A stretch of DNA of 64,000 nucleotides from Oleiagrimonas sp963817755 (GTDB taxonomy: Bacteria > Pseudomonadota > Gammaproteobacteria > Xanthomonadales > Rhodanobacteraceae), in assembly GCA_963817755.1 (NCBI GenBank), contig CAWFPB010000001.1:186001-250000 (forward strand), given 5' to 3'. Each line of letters starts with the position of its first letter. Within the stretch, counting starts at the first letter, position 1. Of the stretch, positions 38,386 to 48,388 are shown in pieces. The notes below the pieces were generated by a model. It ran no database searches. It had not been told where the DNA came from and saw only the letters and a program-made list of their open reading frames with translations. The position numbers and the translations under genes were made by a program.

Positions 38386-38658
38386 TCAGCCCTCGTGCAG
38401 CGGGGGCGGCGGGGGTGGTGGGATTCTATCCGGAGACTGTGACCGCGCGGGAGGTGGCCCCGGGGGAGACTGGACGACTTTCTGTTCCTCTGCACCCAGT
38501 TCGATCCGGAGCGAGCTCGCATCTCCGGATGCTGCCGCTTGCTTGAGCAAGTCGCAGGCATGCATTCGCTCCAGTTCGTGCGCCAGGTCTTTCTTGGATG
38601 CATGGCGCAAGGTGGCGTTCTTGCCGATCGAGTCAAGCAAGTCAATGGTATCGGTCAT
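38386..38658 (-). CDS. Small borosin-precursor-like peptide (Pro-rich tail)
   Basis: 90 aa. Residues 1-56 form a helical leader (TIDLLDSIGKNATLRH ... LLKQAAASGDASSLRIELG) matching the N-terminus of the 39764-41848 protein and, from memory, the borosin-binding domain of split borosin precursors such as SonA (LGxDAxL ... GDxxxL pattern). Residues 57-90 are the putative core: VVQSPPGPPPARS then IPPPPPPPLHEG. GGGGGG lies before the ATG. Its tail has few residues whose backbone could be N-methylated (Pro cannot). Likely substrate of the neighbouring methyltransferases; the core boundary is not determined. Confidence 0.7.
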   Translation of the reverse strand: MTDTIDLLDSIGKNATLRHASKKDLAHELERMHACDLLKQAAASGDASSLRIELGAEEQKVVQSPPGPPPARSQSPDRIPPPPPPPLHEG

Positions 38659-38743
38659 GATCCCCCCCATGTTCTAGCTTTTTTGTCGGAAGCCGGATAG
38701 GAATGCGATCAGTTGCAGCCATCTCGTTTTTTGTCCACACAAT

Positions 38744-38777
38744 GGCATCATTTACCACAAGTTCAAGTGAGGTGTCT
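38744..38777 (-). promoter_or_regulatory. Borosin-locus upstream motif, copy A
   Basis: Minus-strand AGACAC, 11 nt, TTGTGGTAAATGATGCC. It ends 85 nt before the ATG of the Pro-rich precursor. Copies B (41933-41966) and C (44883-44917) have the same spacing. A promoter with TAAATG as -10 and AGACAC as -35 (17 bp apart), or an activator site, would fit. Confidence 0.6.
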
Positions 38778-38859
38778 TGCCGTTGTCGATCACGGCCCAT
38801 GGCCGGGTGCTCGATCGACGGCCCCGTGCAGGTGGATCAGCAAGTGCCTGCACGCTCCG

Positions 38860-39699
38860 CTACCGGCGCCAATATTCCTTGTCCAGCACATCCAGGCGCT
38901 CGAGGATTTCCTCGTTGGGCTGCAATCCTTCAAGCGGCGGTAGGATGACGGTTTCTTCCGCGCTGATCTCGGCGGCCGTGAGGTTGCGCAGGGTGGTGCG
39001 CCGAATGCGTGGACGCTCGATCGGCAGCGTGGCGCCACGGTAGATGATGAGCTCGTGGTCCCTGGGATAGGTCCCGGCGAGGACGTCCACCAGCAGGTAG
39101 CGATGCTCGGGGCTGGTGGCGAACAGCTTCATCGTTCGGTCGCCCACCAGGCCGACTTGCCAGAGCACCAGGTACGCGTGCGGATTGATCGGAACCCTGT
39201 AATACAGCAGCTGGCTGGCTTCATAGTGCTGGCAGCCATGGCTGCCCGGGTCGATGCCGAGGTCGGCGTACAGGCAGTCCTCGGCGGAGATGCCCGGTTC
39301 CATCACGGCCGGGTAGCCCTCCTCTCGAGCCATGCGGATCACTTCATGCGGCGACCAGGCGAAGATGCCGGGGTGGCCGTAGAACACGGCGCAGACCTTC
39401 TTGCCGGCGCGGACCTCGGCCATCATCACCTCGACCCACTCGCGGTAGGTGGTCAGGCGCGACTTGTCGCCCTTGCCGTAATAGGGCTGCAGGCTGCGCA
39501 CGTCCGGGTGCATGCGCTCGAGCCACATCTCGACGATGCCGTCCGAGAGCGCGGCAAAGACCACGTCGGACTGTTCGATGTGGCTGCGCGCCAGCGGCGT
39601 CAGGTGCGAACCCAGGGTCATGCCCAGGCCGACGCAGGCGATGCGGCCCCGGCCCGGCTGCAGCGGGTTCGGATGCACATCGGACGTGGTCGGGGGCAT
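38860..39699 (-). CDS. Putative split borosin peptide alpha-N-methyltransferase 1
   Basis: 279 aa, tetrapyrrole-methylase fold, SAM-dependent. Seen: SAM loop CVGLGMTLGSHLTPLARSHI; the active-site region YYGKGDKSRLTTY with the Arg-x3-Tyr of borosin enzymes; VFYGHPGIFAWSPHE; MEPGISAEDCLYADLGIDPG; YEASQLLYY; IIYRGATLP. These match my memory of SonM and the OphMA methyltransferase domain far better than CobA/CysG, and no cobalamin or siroheme genes are near. It would methylate backbone amides of the small precursor(s). ATG 39699 has AGGA 8 nt upstream. It follows paralog 3 by 64 nt. Confidence 0.8.
   Translation of the reverse strand: MPPTTSDVHPNPLQPGRGRIACVGLGMTLGSHLTPLARSHIEQSDVVFAALSDGIVEMWLERMHPDVRSLQPYYGKGDKSRLTTYREWVEVMMAEVRAGKKVCAVFYGHPGIFAWSPHEVIRMAREEGYPAVMEPGISAEDCLYADLGIDPGSHGCQHYEASQLLYYRVPINPHAYLVLWQVGLVGDRTMKLFATSPEHRYLLVDVLAGTYPRDHELIIYRGATLPIERPRIRRTTLRNLTAAEISAEETVILPPLEGLQPNEEILERLDVLDKEYWRR
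39345..39643. repeat. Near-identical block shared by the two methyltransferase genes (copy 1)
   Basis: A 299-bp segment matching 42463-42761 at a constant offset of 3118 bp with about six substitutions by eye, while the flanking parts of both genes differ much more. Confidence 0.8.
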
Positions 39700-39763
39700 G
39701 CGGTGGTCCTGGGTCTGTGCCCGGGCCGGGACGGGCGCCTTGGACGCCCCCGGTCCGCGGGCT

Positions 39764-41848
<2,085 letters not shown>

Positions 41849-41932
41849 GATGTCCCCCTTAGATTACGTGGTTCATTGACGTACGTGCGTTCGTACAATC
41901 CGGTTGCTGCGCGGCCCCTGTCCGGATGCGCC

Positions 41933-41966
41933 GGTATCATGTACCACAATTATGCGGGTCGTGTCT
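41933..41966 (-). promoter_or_regulatory. Borosin-locus upstream motif, copy B
   Basis: Minus-strand AGACAC, 11 nt, TTGTGGTACATGATACC. It ends 84 nt before ATG 41848 and overlaps the stop codon of methyltransferase 2. Confidence 0.6.
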
Positions 41967-42823
41967 CAGTTTTCCCTGGATCGGGCAGCCTGCGTCTGGT
42001 CCAGCATCGATAGCCTCCGTCTGGTCTCCTCGTGGCGTCTCAGTTTCGATGCGGGCGGGATGACGACGGTTTCCTCGGCGCTGATATCCGTCGCGGGCAG
42101 CTCGCCAAGCGCCACTTTGCGGATCCTGGGGTGTTCGATCGGCAAGGTTGCGCCGCGATAGATGATCACCTCGTGCTCGAGCGGATAGTCGCGGCGGAGC
42201 ACGTCGACCAGCACCTGCCGGTACTCCGGCCCGGTGGAAAAGCGTTTCATGGACTGGTCGCCCACCAGGCCGACCTGCCAGAGCACCAGGTAGGCCTGGT
42301 TGTTGAGCGGCGTGTCGAACAGCAGCAGCTGGCTGGCCTCGTAGTGCTGGCAGCCGCGGCGGCCGGGATCGATGCCGAGGTCGGCATACAGGCAGTCCTC
42401 GGCCGAGATGCCTGGTTCCATGTGCGCCGGATACCCTTCCCTGCGGGCCACCTTGATCACCTCGTGCGGCGACCAGGCGAAGATGCCGGGGTGGCCGTAG
42501 AACACGGCGCAGACCTTCTTGCCCGCGCGGACCTCGGCCATCATCACGTCGACCCATTCGCGGTAGGTGGTCAGGCGCGACTTGTCGCCCTTGCCGTAAT
42601 AGGGCTGCAAGCTGCGCACGTCCGGGTGCATGCGCTCGAGCCACATCTCGACGATGCCGTCCGAGAGCGCGGCAAAGACCACGTCGGACTGCTCGATGTG
42701 GCTGCGCGCCAGCGGCGTCAGGTGCGAACCCAGGGTCATGCCCAGGCCGACGCAGGCGATGCTGCCCGGCTTCGGGTTTGCTGTATTCCGTGGGGTCTCG
42801 GATTCATGCTTCGTCGGGGTCAT
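41966..42823 (-). CDS. Putative split borosin peptide alpha-N-methyltransferase 2
   Basis: 285 aa paralog of methyltransferase 1 with the same SAM loop (CVGLGMTLGSH), YYGKGDKSRLTTY, FYGHPGIFAWSPHE, MEPGISAEDCLYADLGIDPG and IIYRGATLPIEHPRI. The C-terminal third and the first 20 residues differ, whereas a 299-bp middle block is nearly identical in DNA. ATG 42823 lies 74 nt after the stop of cyclase paralog 4, so they are probably co-transcribed. Assignment as a borosin-type enzyme rests on remembered SonM/OphMA motifs. Confidence 0.8.
   Translation of the reverse strand: MTPTKHESETPRNTANPKPGSIACVGLGMTLGSHLTPLARSHIEQSDVVFAALSDGIVEMWLERMHPDVRSLQPYYGKGDKSRLTTYREWVDVMMAEVRAGKKVCAVFYGHPGIFAWSPHEVIKVARREGYPAHMEPGISAEDCLYADLGIDPGRRGCQHYEASQLLLFDTPLNNQAYLVLWQVGLVGDQSMKRFSTGPEYRQVLVDVLRRDYPLEHEVIIYRGATLPIEHPRIRKVALGELPATDISAEETVVIPPASKLRRHEETRRRLSMLDQTQAARSREN
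42463..42761. repeat. Near-identical block shared by the two methyltransferase genes (copy 2)
   Basis: Counterpart of 39345-39643; see that entry for the comparison. Confidence 0.8.
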
Positions 42824-42897
42824 GGTTCGATGGTTTGTCCGTGGACGGGTTCGGTTGGGCGCAATTTTGCGAAAGGTTCGAGCCGCAGGCACGCCTT

Positions 42898-44721
42898 TCA
42901 CGCTTGCGCTGGAGGGTGCCGGTCTGTTGTCCGGCTGACCAGGCGGTTGCGACCGCCTCGCTTGGCTTCATAGAGCGCATGGTCGGCGGCCATCAGCAGT
43001 GGCTTGAGTGCATGGCCATGGGTATCGGTGTGGGCCAGGCCGATGCTGGTAGTGATCGTGACCGTTTGGTCTTCGCGTACCCGTACCGGGGCGTGTGCCA
43101 GGGAGCGGCGCATGCGCTCGCCGATGCCTGCTCCCTGGGCGAGGCTGCTGCCGGGCAAGAGGATGGCGAACTCCTCGCCGCCCAGGCGACCGAACACGTC
43201 CGAATCGCGCAGGTGTTCCCGGCAGATCCGGGCGACGTGCTTGAGGACGATGTCGCCCGCTGCATGGCCATGGGCATCGTTGATGCGCTTGAAATGGTCC
43301 ATGTCCAGGATCATCAGGCAGGCGTGGCCGCCGGTCTTGCGAAGCCGGCGCAGGGCGTGCCCGGCCTGTTCGAAGAAGTACTGGCGGTTGAAGACCCCCG
43401 TCAGTTCGTCGTGGCGCGCCATCTTGCGGAAGCGGATCTGTGAATGCTTGATGCGCCAGGCCCAGAAGGCGATCGATGCCAGCGTCAACAACAGAAGCAG
43501 CATGTACAGGCGGTTGGTTTCCGCGGATTTGCTGTCCAGGGACTGGCGTAGCTGGAGAATACGGTTCTGCCTGCTCAGTTCCGCCAGTTTCAGGCGCTTG
43601 GTCAGCACATCCTGCATGACGATCTGGTAGGCCAGGGCTTGTGCCTTGGTCTGGTCCGCCGATGCCCTGTACTGGGCCATGTAGTGCTTGTAGCTGGCGA
43701 GTGCGGCGCGGTACCGGCCTGCATGTTCCTGGGCCTGGTAGAGCACTTTGTAGGCAGCCTGGCGCGTCCATGTGTAGCTGCCCGGGACGCCAGCGGAGAG
43801 GCCGGCTTGCGCCCATTTGTCGGCTTGCGCGTATTTCCCTTCGATGAGGTAGGCCTGGGCACGGGTGACATACAGGGAGATGACATGCGCCTTGAATCCC
43901 GTCTTCATGATGTCGGGCGCGATCCGGTCCAGGAAGGCCAGGGCACGTTCCGGGTGGCCTTCGTCGTCCATCAGGCCGGCCCAGTTCAGTCGCATGGTAT
44001 TGGCAAATCCCAGCAGGCCCGCCTTCAGGCACATGTCGATTGTCTGTCGGAACTGCGGGCTGGACGCGTTCAGAACGCCTCCGCGCTGGAGCAGGGTATT
44101 GGTCACGCTGTAGTCGGCCTTGCAGCGGTCCTTGTCGGACGTTGCGTCGGCCTGGAGTTGTCGCGCGTATTTCAGGGCCTGGTCGTACTGCTTCTGCCAG
44201 AGCAGGATCTCGATTGCCTGGATCAGGATGTCGTTGCGCACGACCGGGTCGGTGATCTTGTCCAGGTTTCTGATCAGCACATTGGCCAGGGTGAAAGCCT
44301 TCACGTACTTGCGGTTGACCATGTAGATCTTGACCAGTTGGCTCTTGGCGCGTGCGACAAGCGAGACGTCATCTGCGTGTTCGGCGAGTTGCATGAACAT
44401 GCGGCTGGAACGGGTGTAGTTCCCCTTGTTCAGGGTTTCCCATGCCTCCCAGTATTCGACGTACTGTTGCTGGTGCTGGGTCAGGTACGGCCTTTGCCGT
44501 TCGAGTGCAAGAAGTGCTGCATGAAAGCGGGCCTGGTTGTTGCCCGCGTACAGCTCGAGCCGGGCCAGCAAAGCATTGGGCTCTACATGCCCGAAGGAGG
44601 CAGCGGGATGCCCGGAGGAAGCCGCCTGCACGGGAGGTGCCGCATGGACGGCATGCAGGACGAGACAGAGGACGGCCGGCAGGATGCGGGCGTGCCTTCG
44701 TCGAGGTCTGGATACATACAT
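42898..44721 (-). CDS. Membrane diguanylate cyclase, TPR-like sensor + GGDEF (paralog 4)
   Basis: 607 aa: signal sequence (ARILPAVLCLVLHAVHAA), TPR-like region close to that of paralog 3 (ALKYARQLQADATSDKDRCKADYSVTNTLLQ), membrane helix (LYMLLLLLTLASIAFWAWRI), HDELTGVFNRQYFF, GGEEF at ~513 with RDSD as I-site. The long upstream open frame is antisense noise. It starts 7 nt after a 24-codon precursor remnant, and motif C lies further upstream. Confidence 0.9.
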   Translation of the reverse strand: MYVSRPRRRHARILPAVLCLVLHAVHAAPPVQAASSGHPAASFGHVEPNALLARLELYAGNNQARFHAALLALERQRPYLTQHQQQYVEYWEAWETLNKGNYTRSSRMFMQLAEHADDVSLVARAKSQLVKIYMVNRKYVKAFTLANVLIRNLDKITDPVVRNDILIQAIEILLWQKQYDQALKYARQLQADATSDKDRCKADYSVTNTLLQRGGVLNASSPQFRQTIDMCLKAGLLGFANTMRLNWAGLMDDEGHPERALAFLDRIAPDIMKTGFKAHVISLYVTRAQAYLIEGKYAQADKWAQAGLSAGVPGSYTWTRQAAYKVLYQAQEHAGRYRAALASYKHYMAQYRASADQTKAQALAYQIVMQDVLTKRLKLAELSRQNRILQLRQSLDSKSAETNRLYMLLLLLTLASIAFWAWRIKHSQIRFRKMARHDELTGVFNRQYFFEQAGHALRRLRKTGGHACLMILDMDHFKRINDAHGHAAGDIVLKHVARICREHLRDSDVFGRLGGEEFAILLPGSSLAQGAGIGERMRRSLAHAPVRVREDQTVTITTSIGLAHTDTHGHALKPLLMAADHALYEAKRGGRNRLVSRTTDRHPPAQA

Positions 44722-44728
44722 GGTCCGG

Positions 44729-44803
44729 CTATGGGCGCGTGCTTGACTGCCGATGGCATGTGCCAGAGCCGGTGGTTGACGGCCGCGCGATGGTATTCGC
44801 CAT
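44729..44803 (-). pseudogene. Remnant of a borosin precursor gene (24 codons)
   Basis: ATG with GGGGGGGATC directly before it, as at the intact precursor 38658. It encodes MANTIARPSTTGSG... and stops after 24 codons. The first codons resemble MTDTID and MKSTIE of the intact leaders; the rest of the leader is gone. Motif C lies 79 nt upstream, the position held by motifs A and B relative to real precursors. Very short, so chance is possible. Confidence 0.45.
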
Positions 44804-44882
44804 GATCCCCCCCGTGGTGATGGCGCCGATGGTCCGGGAACCGGGAATGGGCCAAAGCAGCGATGCTGCGGACCTGGCATGC

Positions 44883-44917
44883 CGATATCGTGTACCACAA
44901 CTTGCGTGATCGTGCTT
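44883..44917 (-). promoter_or_regulatory. Borosin-locus upstream motif, copy C
   Basis: Minus-strand AAGCAC, 11 nt, TTGTGGTACACGATATCG: the least conserved copy, with identical internal spacing. It precedes the precursor remnant and cyclase paralog 4. Confidence 0.55.
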
Positions 44918-44935
44918 GTCGTTGGTCGGTCCGAT

Positions 44936-44971
44936 GCACCCGGCCGGCCCCGGGTCGGAGCGGCCGGGTGC
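44936..44971. repeat. Inverted repeat downstream of ilvE
   Basis: Perfect 11-bp stem GCACCCGGCCG / CGGCCGGGTGC with a 14-nt loop and no T-tract. Possibly a 3' stabilising hairpin of the ilvE transcript (minus strand), about 110 nt after its stop. Confidence 0.5.
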
Positions 44972-45080
44972 CAGGCGTTGGCCTCAGCGCGGCGCAGCGT
45001 TGAGCATGGATTCCGGCCCGTATCCGGCCAAGCATCCGGGGCCCATGCACGTTCCCGACCGGGAGGCGGGTCGCAACGAT

Positions 45081-46001
45081 TCAGCGAACCGGTTCCAGCC
45101 AGCCCCAGCGGTCCTCGGTGCGGCCATCGAACAGGCCGAAGAACAACTCCTGGATGCGGCGGGTGACCGGGCCGGCCTTGCCGGCGCCGATCTGCTTGCC
45201 GTCGATCGCACGGATCGGGGTGACCTCGGCGGCGGTGCCGCACATGAACACCTCGTCGGCCAGGTACAGGTGCTCGCGCGGCATGTCGCGCTCGATCACC
45301 TCGATACCGTCGGCCTGCGCGAGCGTCATCAGGGTGTGGCGGGTGATACCGTTGAGGATGGCCGCGCTGGTCGGGGTGGTGAACAGCTTGCCATCGAACA
45401 CCAGGAACAGGTTTTCACCAGCGCCCTCGCTGAGCAGGCCGGTCGAGGCCAGGGCGATGCCTTCGCCGAAGCCCAGGCGTCGAGCCTCGCGCGCGACCAG
45501 CTGGCCGGACAGGTAGTTGCCGCCGGCCTTGGCGCCGGCGGGAATGGTGTTGGGCGCGAAGCGCTGCCAGCTGGACACGCAGGCCTCGATACCGTTCTCC
45601 AGCGCCTCGGGGCCCAGGTAGGTGCCCATCGACCAGGCGGCGACGGTGACGTCGGTGGGGCATTCGGCCGACAGCGACAGGCCGCCCAGGCCGCGGAAGG
45701 CGATCGGGCGGATGTAGGCCTTCTCCAGGCCGTTGCGACCGATCACCTCGTGGCAGGCCGCCTCGATCTGCTCGATCGTGAACGGCATGTCCATGTCGTA
45801 GATCCGGGCCGAGTCGAACAGGCGCTTGATGTGGTCGTGCAGACGGAAGATGGCCTGGCCGTTGGGCGTCTGGTAGCTGCGGATGCCCTCGAACACCGAG
45901 GAACCGTAGTGCAGCGCGTGGGCCATCACGTGCACCGTGGCGTCCTGCCAGGGCTTGATCTCGCCGTTGTGCCAGATCAGGTCGGGGTACTGGGTCGCCA
46001 T
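45081..46001 (-). CDS. ilvE: Branched-chain amino acid aminotransferase
   Basis: PLP enzyme (fold type IV) for the last step of Ile, Leu and Val synthesis, and their degradation. 306 aa. Catalytic lysine in PAGAKAGGNYLSGQL; the phosphate/carboxylate region is GTAAEVTPIRAIDG; N-terminal LIWHNGEIKPWQDATVHVMAHALHYG is typical. ATG 46001 has GGAGATGG upstream; the earlier frame is not conserved-looking. Confidence 0.95.
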   Translation of the reverse strand: MATQYPDLIWHNGEIKPWQDATVHVMAHALHYGSSVFEGIRSYQTPNGQAIFRLHDHIKRLFDSARIYDMDMPFTIEQIEAACHEVIGRNGLEKAYIRPIAFRGLGGLSLSAECPTDVTVAAWSMGTYLGPEALENGIEACVSSWQRFAPNTIPAGAKAGGNYLSGQLVAREARRLGFGEGIALASTGLLSEGAGENLFLVFDGKLFTTPTSAAILNGITRHTLMTLAQADGIEVIERDMPREHLYLADEVFMCGTAAEVTPIRAIDGKQIGAGKAGPVTRRIQELFFGLFDGRTEDRWGWLEPVR

Positions 46002-46068
46002 GGTGCCATCTCCGTAAGTGAACCGGACCATGATACCGGCTGGTCCACGCCGTGGCATGTGCTGGCGG

Positions 46069-46602
46069 TCAGGGGCGCAGCCACAGGCAGCCGGCGAGCG
46101 CCTCCACGGAGTAGCGAAGCGGCGGTGTCGGGGCGCCCTGCACGCCGCCCAGGTGCACCAGCAGGCCGGGTTCGGGCACCTGGGGGACCGGACTCGTGGC
46201 GGCGGCAGCAGGAGCGTCCGGGGCGCCGGTCATCGCGGCCGTGTCCGGCCCGGCATCGGCGACATCCAGCAGCGGCTGGCGCATCAGGCGTTTCAGCCGC
46301 GCCACCTCGCGCACGGCCTCGGTATCGGTCCAGCCCTGCCACAGCATCAGGCCGGCCAGGGCGTTGGCGTCGTGCCGGGCGAAGGTCGCGGCTACGCGTT
46401 GGCGAAGCGCCTTGCGGGTGGTCGGGCACGCGTGCTCCGAATGGGCCGGCACCGCGCCCACGCGCAGCGACTGTGCGCTGTCGCACGGCTGGTCGGTGAA
46501 CACCGGGGTGCCATCGGTCGACACGCAGTGGTGCACGACGGCCTGGGCCGCACAGGCCGGGGCGGCCAGCAACAGCAGCAACAGGAGCGCGGCGCGTGCC
46601 AT
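46069..46602 (-). CDS. Exported DUF4124-like protein
   Basis: About 177 aa. Signal peptide (ARAALLLLLLLAAPACAAQA) followed by HHCVSTDGTPVFTDQPCD, the pattern of the DUF4124 domain, then a helical region and a Pro/Ala-rich segment. Function unknown. ATG 46602 preferred over the in-frame GTG 46608. It sits between metF and ilvE on the same strand with short gaps. Confidence 0.75.
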   Translation of the reverse strand: MARAALLLLLLLAAPACAAQAVVHHCVSTDGTPVFTDQPCDSAQSLRVGAVPAHSEHACPTTRKALRQRVAATFARHDANALAGLMLWQGWTDTEAVREVARLKRLMRQPLLDVADAGPDTAAMTGAPDAPAAAATSPVPQVPEPGLLVHLGGVQGAPTPPLRYSVEALAGCLWLRP

Positions 46603-46649
46603 GGGCACAGCCTAGACCCCGACAGGGCGACCGGGGCTGAACGCGGGCC

Positions 46650-47471
46650 TCAGTGCAGGCGTTCGACCACCGCCAGCGTCGCCATCGCGCGGTTGAGCGT
46701 GTAGATGTGCAGGCCCGGCGCGCCGCCCTCCAGCAGGCGCCGGCACATCCCCGCGACGATGTCCGCGCCCAGCGCGCGCACGCTGTCGACGTCGTCGTAG
46801 TAGGCCTGCATGCGCTTGACGATCCAGCGCGGGATCTCCGCGCCGCAGCTGTCGGAGAAGCGCTTGAGCTGGGTGAAGTTGGAGATCGGCATGATGCCCG
46901 GCACGATCGGCACCTCGATGCCGGCCGCGCGCGCGTCCTCGACGAAGCGGAAATACGCGTCCGGGTTGAAGAAATACTGGGTGATGGCGCCGTTCGCGCC
47001 GCATTCGACCTTGTGCCTGAAGTGGCGCATGTCGACCAGCGCGTCGTCGGCCTGGGGGTGGGTCTCGGGGTAGCAGGCCACCTCGACGTGGAAGTGGTCG
47101 CCCGCGTGTTCGCGGATGAACGAGACCAGCTCGGAGGCGTAGATGAAGTCGCCCGGACCGGCCATGCCCGAGGGCATGTCGCCGCGCAGCGCCACCAGGC
47201 GCGTGCAGCCCATGGCCTTGTACTCGTCCAGCAGCGTGGCGATCTCCTCGCGCGTGCCGCCCATGCACGACAGGTGCGGCGCGGCGTCCAGGCCGGCGTC
47301 CATCAGCGCCTTCACCGTCTGCGGGGTGTAGCTGAGCGTGGAGCCGCCGGCGCCGAAGGTGACGCTGGCGTATTCGGGCTCGAGCGCGCGCAGTTTCGGC
47401 AGGGCGCTGTCGAACTGGGCGCGCTGGCGGTCGGTCTTGGGCGGGAAGAACTCCAGGGAGAGTACGGTCAT
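46650..47471 (-). CDS. metF: Methylenetetrahydrofolate reductase
   Basis: FAD enzyme making 5-methyl-THF for methionine synthesis. 273 aa from MTVLSLEFFPPKT. Seen: LEFFPPKTDRQR, the catalytic glutamate in that stretch, TFGAGGSTLSYT, LVALRGDMPSG, and QYFFNPDAYFRF. An alternative start six codons upstream (47489) also has a purine-rich RBS (GAAGAG). A palindrome lies 22-43 nt upstream of the chosen start. Divergent from arsR. Confidence 0.95.
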   Translation of the reverse strand: MTVLSLEFFPPKTDRQRAQFDSALPKLRALEPEYASVTFGAGGSTLSYTPQTVKALMDAGLDAAPHLSCMGGTREEIATLLDEYKAMGCTRLVALRGDMPSGMAGPGDFIYASELVSFIREHAGDHFHVEVACYPETHPQADDALVDMRHFRHKVECGANGAITQYFFNPDAYFRFVEDARAAGIEVPIVPGIMPISNFTQLKRFSDSCGAEIPRWIVKRMQAYYDDVDSVRALGADIVAGMCRRLLEGGAPGLHIYTLNRAMATLAVVERLH

Positions 47472-47492
47472 GCCGGGGTTTCCTGTCATATA

Positions 47493-47514
47493 TCTCTTCA
47501 TCAAGATGAAAAGA
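47493..47514. promoter_or_regulatory. Operator-like palindrome upstream of metF
   Basis: Imperfect 22-bp palindrome TCTCTTCATC-AA-GATGAAAAGA (9 of 10 arm pairs) in the metF-arsR gap, in an AT-rich patch. Its sequence differs from the arsR operator at 47577-47600. It could bind a regulator of methionine/SAM metabolism. Confidence 0.5.
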
Positions 47515-47576
47515 ATAGTCGCGGAAACGCAGGCTGGACGCAAGCCCGGGAAGGCGGGCTTGACCTCGGCATCTAT

Positions 47577-47600
47577 TTCCATAATTCTAGAAATATGGAA
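47577..47600. promoter_or_regulatory. ArsR operator overlapping the arsR start codon
   Basis: Near-perfect 24-bp palindrome: arm TTCCATAATTCT pairs with AGAAATATGGAA with one mismatched pair. The arsR ATG (47595-47597) lies inside it. Typical size and AT-richness of ArsR/SmtB operators; autoregulation is likely. Confidence 0.65.
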
Positions 47601-47924
47601 TCAAAAGCCGCCCTCGAATGCCTGACCGCGCTGGCCCACGAACACCGACTGGCCCTGTTCCGCCTGCTGGTGCAGGCCGGCGACGCCGGCATGGCCGTGG
47701 GCGAGCTGGCCGGTGCCACCGGGCTGGCCGGCGCCACGCTCAACCATCATTTGAACCAGCTGCGCCAGGCCGGTCTGGTCGAGGACGAGCGGCACGGCCG
47801 GCGCATCCAGTGCCGCGCCGGCTACGCGCGCATGAACGGCCTGCTCGCGTTCCTCACCGCCAACTGTTGTGCCGGATCCGCCACCACGGATGCCTGCGCG
47901 GCATCGAACACTCCCACATGCTGA
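47595..47924 (+). CDS. arsR: ArsR-family arsenic-responsive repressor
   Basis: 109 aa winged-helix repressor. HTH region ELAGATGLAGATLNHHLNQL, wing with EDERHGRRIQCR. No CxC in the DNA-binding helix; instead Cys91-Cys92, Cys101 and Cys109 at the C-terminus, like the C-terminal As(III) site of the Acidithiobacillus ArsR. No Shine-Dalgarno is visible before the ATG, which lies within the operator palindrome, so the mRNA may be leaderless or short-leadered. First gene of arsR-cadI/arsI-arsC-acr3. Confidence 0.92.
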   Translation: MESKAALECLTALAHEHRLALFRLLVQAGDAGMAVGELAGATGLAGATLNHHLNQLRQAGLVEDERHGRRIQCRAGYARMNGLLAFLTANCCAGSATTDACAASNTPTC

Positions 47925-47934
47925 AGGTGACCCC

Positions 47935-48387
47935 ATGAAACGTTTCCATGTCCACGTCAACGTCGATGATCTGGAGGCCAGCATCGGCTTCTACCGCATG
48001 CTGTTCGGCGTCGAGCCGAGCGTGGTCGAGTCCGATTACGCCAAGTGGATGCTGGACGATCCGCGCGTCAACTTCGCCATCTCGCAGCGCGGCCGCGCGG
48101 CCGGCCTCGACCACCTGGGGATGCAGGCCGAGGACGAGGCCGAGCTGGCCGACCTGGGCGCGCGCCTGCGCGCGGCCGATGCGGTGACGCTGGCCGAGCA
48201 GGGCACGGTGTGCTGCTACGCAAAGTCGGACAAGTTCTGGGCCGAGGACCCGCAGGGCGTGCGCTGGGAGAGCTTCCGTTCCCTGGGCACTTCCACCACC
48301 TACACGCTGGGCGAGGACGAAGACGGCGAGGGCACGCCGTGCTGCGGCCCATCCGCAAGGGCGACCGAGAAGGGAACGTGCTGCTGA
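47935..48387 (+). CDS. ArsI/CadI-family vicinal-oxygen-chelate metalloenzyme
   Basis: 150 aa glyoxalase/VOC protein. Seen: RFHVHVNVDDLEASIGFYRMLF, LDHLGMQAED, ending in WESFRSLG and a cysteine-rich tail (TPCCGPS...GTCC). ArsI members cleave the C-As bond of organoarsenicals; CadI members are cadmium-induced. Placement between arsR and arsC supports an arsenic role. It begins 10 nt after arsR. Confidence 0.88.
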   Translation: MKRFHVHVNVDDLEASIGFYRMLFGVEPSVVESDYAKWMLDDPRVNFAISQRGRAAGLDHLGMQAEDEAELADLGARLRAADAVTLAEQGTVCCYAKSDKFWAEDPQGVRWESFRSLGTSTTYTLGEDEDGEGTPCCGPSARATEKGTCC

Positions 48388-48388
48388 C

